54,070 nt of DNA, from NCBI GenBank assembly GCA_013299115.1, contig JAAFKA010000030.1, forward strand, positions 1-54,070, written 5' to 3'. The notes below the pieces were generated by a model. It did not search any database. It had not been told where the DNA came from and worked only from the letters and a program-made list of their open reading frames with translations. Source of the stretch: Cytophagales bacterium (GTDB lineage: Bacteria; Bacteroidota; Bacteroidia; Cytophagales; Thermoflexibacteraceae). This document shows positions 51,719 through 54,070 of this stretch, in pieces; the first letter of the stretch is position 1, and every line of letters starts with the position of its first letter. The translations under genes were made by a program, and so were the position numbers.

Positions 51719-51799
51719 TTTTTCGCTAAAAAAATTAAAAATATTTTTCACATTTAGCGAAATTTCGCTTGCTTATTTAATTTCGCTTACTTATCTTTG
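51719..51799 (+). promoter_or_regulatory. aceA promoter with repeated TTTCGCT motifs
   Basis: TTG (51769-51771), 20-base spacer and TATCTTTG (51792-51799) fit the Bacteroidota promoter. Around it lie TTTTTCGCTAAA (51719) and its inverted form TTTAGCGAAA (51753), then ATTTCGCTTGC and ATTTCGCTTAC overlapping the -33 and spacer. Such spaced repeats look like an operator. Confidence 0.55.
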
Positions 51800-51867
51800 T
51801 AACATCATTCAGGGCAACAGCAAAACAAGTTGTTAGGAGGTTGCTCAAAAGCAAAAAATATTAACAT

Positions 51868-51913
51868 AACCCCGAAGGGGTTGAACAATAATAGCCTTAC
51901 GTGCAACGTAAGG
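51868..51913 (+). promoter_or_regulatory. two hairpins in the aceA leader
   Basis: AACCCCGAAGGGGTT (51868-51882) and CCTTACGT-GCA-ACGTAAGG (51895-51913) lie in the roughly 150-base leader between the aceA promoter and its start codon. Neither is followed by a T-run, so they are not terminators; they may affect translation or mRNA stability. Confidence 0.45.
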
Positions 51914-51957
51914 AAATGATTTTCTAAACATCAACATTCTAAATAACTGCAATTAAC

Positions 51958-53244
51958 ATGGCTACTCAACAAGACCGAATTGCTCGTTTGCTCACTGATT
52001 GGGCAAAAAATCCTCGCTGGCAAGGCGTAGAAAGAATCTATACTGCATCTGATGTGGTGAAATTGCAAGGTTCTTACCAAATAGAATATTCCATAGCACG
52101 TATGGGTGCAGAAAGGCTTTGGAGTTTGTTGCACACCGACCAATATGTGTCTGCGTTGGGTGCTATGACGGGCAATCAAGCTATTCAACAAGTGCAAGCA
52201 GGGTTAAAGGCTATTTATTTGAGTGGTTGGCAAGTGGCAGCCGATGCTAACTTGGCGGGAGAAATGTATCCAGACCAAAGTTTGTATCCTGCGGACAGTG
52301 TGCCGAAGGTAGTAGAAAAAATAAACAATGCTTTGTTGCGTGCCGACCAAATAAACAACCTCAACGGACAAAGCCCTATTCATTGGTTAGCACCCATAGT
52401 GGCTGATGCAGAGGCTGGTTTTGGTGGCAATCTCAACGCTTTTGAGTTAATGAAAATGATGATTAAAGCTGGGGCTTCTGGCGTACACTTCGAAGACCAA
52501 CTGTCTTCGGCTAAAAAGTGCGGACATTTGGGCGGAAAAGTTTTAGTGCCTACCCAAGAGGCTGTTAATAAATTGGTGGCTGCACGTTTGGCTGCCGACG
52601 TGATGGGTGTACCTACGTTGCTCATTGCACGCACAGATGCTGATGCTGCCAACCTGATAACCAGCGACATAGACGAAAGAGACCATGCTTTTATTACAGG
52701 CAACCGCACTCCCGAAGGTTTTTATGAAGTGCAGGCAGGTATAGAGCAAGGTATCAACAGAGGTTTGTCTTATGCACCGTTTGCAGATTTGATATGGATG
52801 GAAACTTCTAAACCCGACTTAGGCGAGGCAAAAGAGTTTGCTCAAGCCATACATCATGAATATCCAAACAAATTATTAGCTTATAATTGCTCTCCCTCTT
52901 TCAACTGGGCATCTAAGTTAGACGAAAAAACGATGCTTACGTTCAGAGAAAAATTAGCTGAAATGGGTTATAAGTTCCAATTTATTACTTTGGCAGGTTT
53001 CCACGCCCTCAACAACAGTATGTTTGAGTTGGCAAGTGCCTACAAAAAACAAGGAATGTTTGCTTATTCGCAGTTCCAACAAAGAGAATTTACCAACGAA
53101 AGAGAAGGTGGATTTAAGGCGGTGAAACACCAAAGTTTTGTAGGAACAGGTTATTTTGACGAGGTGCAAAACATCATCACCAATGGCGAGGCAGCTACCA
53201 TTGCCCTCAAAGGTTCTACCGAAGAGGCACAGTTTCATAGATAG
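51958..53244 (+). CDS. aceA: isocitrate lyase
   Basis: A 428-residue enzyme that splits isocitrate to succinate and glyoxylate in the glyoxylate shunt, allowing growth on acetate or fatty acids. The catalytic signature KKCGHLGGK is at about residue 182, preceded by [19 protein letters not shown] (metal site) and followed by [12 protein letters not shown] and YNCSPSFNW. Length matches the bacterial type. The partner malate synthase gene is not adjacent. It has its own promoter, structured leader and terminator. Confidence 0.97.
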   Translation: MATQQDRIARLLTDWAKNPRWQGVERIYTASDVVKLQGSYQIEYSIARMGAERLWSLLHTDQYVSALGAMTGNQAIQQVQAGLKAIYLSGWQVAADANLAGEMYPDQSLYPADSVPKVVEKINNALLRADQINNLNGQSPIHWLAPIVADAEAGFGGNLNAFELMKMMIKAGASGVHFEDQLSSAKKCGHLGGKVLVPTQEAVNKLVAARLAADVMGVPTLLIARTDADAANLITSDIDERDHAFITGNRTPEGFYEVQAGIEQGINRGLSYAPFADLIWMETSKPDLGEAKEFAQAIHHEYPNKLLAYNCSPSFNWASKLDEKTMLTFREKLAEMGYKFQFITLAGFHALNNSMFELASAYKKQGMFAYSQFQQREFTNEREGGFKAVKHQSFVGTGYFDEVQNIITNGEAATIALKGSTEEAQFHR

Positions 53245-53282
53245 GAAGTTGCTTGGAGATTTTTTGGTAGTATTTCAAAAAA

Positions 53283-53331
53283 GTATCAATAAAAATAACA
53301 TCTTTTTGAAAGATGTTATTTTTATTGATAC
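53283..53331 (+). terminator. aceA terminator
   Basis: GTATCAATAAAAATAACATC plus TTT, loop TTG, and the exact reverse complement: 23-base arms. The apex CATCTTT-TTG-AAAGATG recurs in other hairpins of the window. Confidence 0.8.
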
Positions 53332-53379
53332 CTTTGGGCAACTATTATTTTTTCTAATAACTAAAAATACTCATTTCTT

Positions 53380-53709
53380 ATGTTTGATATGAATAAAATG
53401 CTTGGCAAGGTAAAAGAAATGCAAGCAAAATTACAGGAAGCCCAAAACAACTTAGGTAGCATCACTGCCGAAGGAGAATCTGGAGCTGGCATGGTAAAAG
53501 CTATGGTCAATGGCAAAAGACAATTAATCAAATTGCAGATAGACAAAGACATATTAAAACCCGAAGATGCCGAAATGGTACAGGATTTAGTAGTGGCTGC
53601 GGTTAATAAAGCCTTAGATGCCGTAGAAGATAAAAGTAAAGACCATCTCCAACAAGCTACTGAAGGTATGTTGCCCAATATACCTGGTATGGATTTTTCT
53701 AAACTTTGA
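53380..53709 (+). CDS. YbaB/EbfC nucleoid-associated protein
   Basis: A 109-residue protein. MFDMNKMLGKVKEMQAKLQE with GSITAEGESGAGMVKAMVNG and VAAVNKALDAVEDKSKD is the YbaB/EbfC pattern, including the long N-terminal helix. These homodimers bind DNA and affect nucleoid structure and gene expression; in many genomes the gene lies beside dnaX and recR, which is not the case here. ATG start; the family often starts at this MF(D/G) position. Confidence 0.9.
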   Translation: MFDMNKMLGKVKEMQAKLQEAQNNLGSITAEGESGAGMVKAMVNGKRQLIKLQIDKDILKPEDAEMVQDLVVAAVNKALDAVEDKSKDHLQQATEGMLPNIPGMDFSKL

Positions 53710-53752
53710 TTATAAAATCATCTATCAGCCCACCGAAAAAACACCCCAAGTG

Positions 53753-53813
53753 AACAGTTAGCAGTGAACAGTTTTCTTCACTGTTCACTGTTCACTGTTC
53801 ACTGCTAACTGTT
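53753..53813. terminator. bidirectional terminator with TTCACTG repeats
   Basis: AACAGTTAGCAGTGAACAGT (53753-53772) and its exact reverse complement (53794-53813) between two convergent genes. The loop side holds four direct TTCACTG units. The right arm ends next to the stop codon of the T9SS gene. Confidence 0.75.
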
Positions 53814-54070
53814 TTACTCCACCACCAACTTTCTTGTTACCACCTCGCCTTGTTCAGTCGTTATTTTCACCACATAACTGCCCGCAGCCAAGTGTTTTAC
53901 GTTTAAAGTTGTTTGGTTTTCAAATTCAGTAGCTTTGCTAACAATTCTGCCCAAAAGGTCTGTGACTACGTAAGCCCCCCTGCCCCCAAAGGGGGTGTTT
54001 AACGTCAATACTACGTTTTCAGTTGCAGGATTTGGGTACAAATTTACTTCGCCACCAATTGACGCAATTA
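53814..54070 (-). CDS. 3' end of a T9SS-exported protein (C-terminal sorting domain)
   Basis: The frame is open to the window edge; about 85 residues are visible. GGEVNLYPNPATENVVL is the start of a type A T9SS sorting domain, and LLGRIVSKA, LAAGSYVVKITT and VVTRKLVVE follow in the usual order to a C-terminal Lys-Leu-Val-Val-Glu end. This domain guides the protein through the outer membrane and is then removed or attached to the surface. The PorT-like gene at 33517 supports a working T9SS. A G/C-rich palindrome (53972-54000) adds TPFGGRGA in frame. The functional part of the protein lies outside the window. Confidence 0.9.
   Translation of the reverse strand, partial: IASIGGEVNLYPNPATENVVLTLNTPFGGRGAYVVTDLLGRIVSKATEFENQTTLNVKHLAAGSYVVKITTEQGEVVTRKLVVE
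53972..54000. repeat. G/C-rich in-frame palindromic element, copy 4
   Basis: AAGCCCCCCTGCCCCC followed by AAAGGGGGTGTTT, in frame within the T9SS sorting domain (minus strand NTPFGGRGAYV). It is the same type as the elements at 2164, 4308 and 50260. Confidence 0.7.

Overview
The window is about 36% G+C and comes from a member of the Bacteroidota, most likely a Cytophagales-type gliding or marine/freshwater bacterium. The evidence is a PorT-like type IX secretion (T9SS) component, a T9SS C-terminal sorting domain, a BatA-type aerotolerance operon, Bacteroidota-style promoters (TTG-N19/20-TAnnTTTG), A-rich translation leaders, FISUMP and RHS families, and a ligase-associated DEXH helicase. No rRNA, tRNA or CRISPR array was found.

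Positions 1-8100 are an accessory toxin island. It holds the edge of an IS630-type transposase, two unrecognised small genes, three decayed RHS repeat copies without their N-terminal parts, a cytidine-deaminase-like toxin tip broken by one frameshift, a likely immunity protein, and a retropepsin-like protease pair. This is the usual shape of an orphan RHS-tip array in which toxin cassettes are stored or discarded.

Positions 8.5-21 kb are mostly housekeeping: ChrA-type transporter, nucleotidyl-sugar synthetase, FtsE, a muramidase-like protein, chorismate synthase, the Bat operon, a TPR-SpoIIE phosphatase, ribosomal protein S21, an SDR enzyme and an LptF/LptG permease. Immediately upstream of the permease, and translationally coupled to it, is a two-gene accessory operon. 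It encodes a small HEPN-like protein and a 949-residue double P-loop ATPase of the KGGxGR type, and is a candidate conflict or defence system.

Positions 25-42.5 kb carry tadA, proB, a REP-associated tyrosine transposase (RAYT) bracketed by three copies of a cruciform repeat, a caspase-FISUMP protein, other exported proteins, ubiE, porT, an adenylate cyclase, an Rpn-family nuclease, ftsQ, a NuiA-like inhibitor and an MBL hydrolase. This section is dense in palindromic elements. Three neighbouring exported-protein genes (27.8-32.7 kb) each carry a palindromic insertion within or just before the signal-peptide coding region.

Positions 42.5-54 kb contain a DUF4157 (eCIS-core type) effector-like gene flanked by a full helicase gene and a duplicated 5' fragment of that gene. 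They also contain a BcgI-like restriction-modification operon, a lone repressor-like HTH protein, isocitrate lyase with a structured leader, YbaB, and the 3' end of a T9SS-exported protein. The strongest themes for follow-up are the several families of small palindromic elements (GTAG-tailed REPs, RAYT-linked cruciforms, G/C-rich in-frame elements, two or three MITE families), the RHS/deaminase island, the HEPN-ATPase operon and the DUF4157 insertion.
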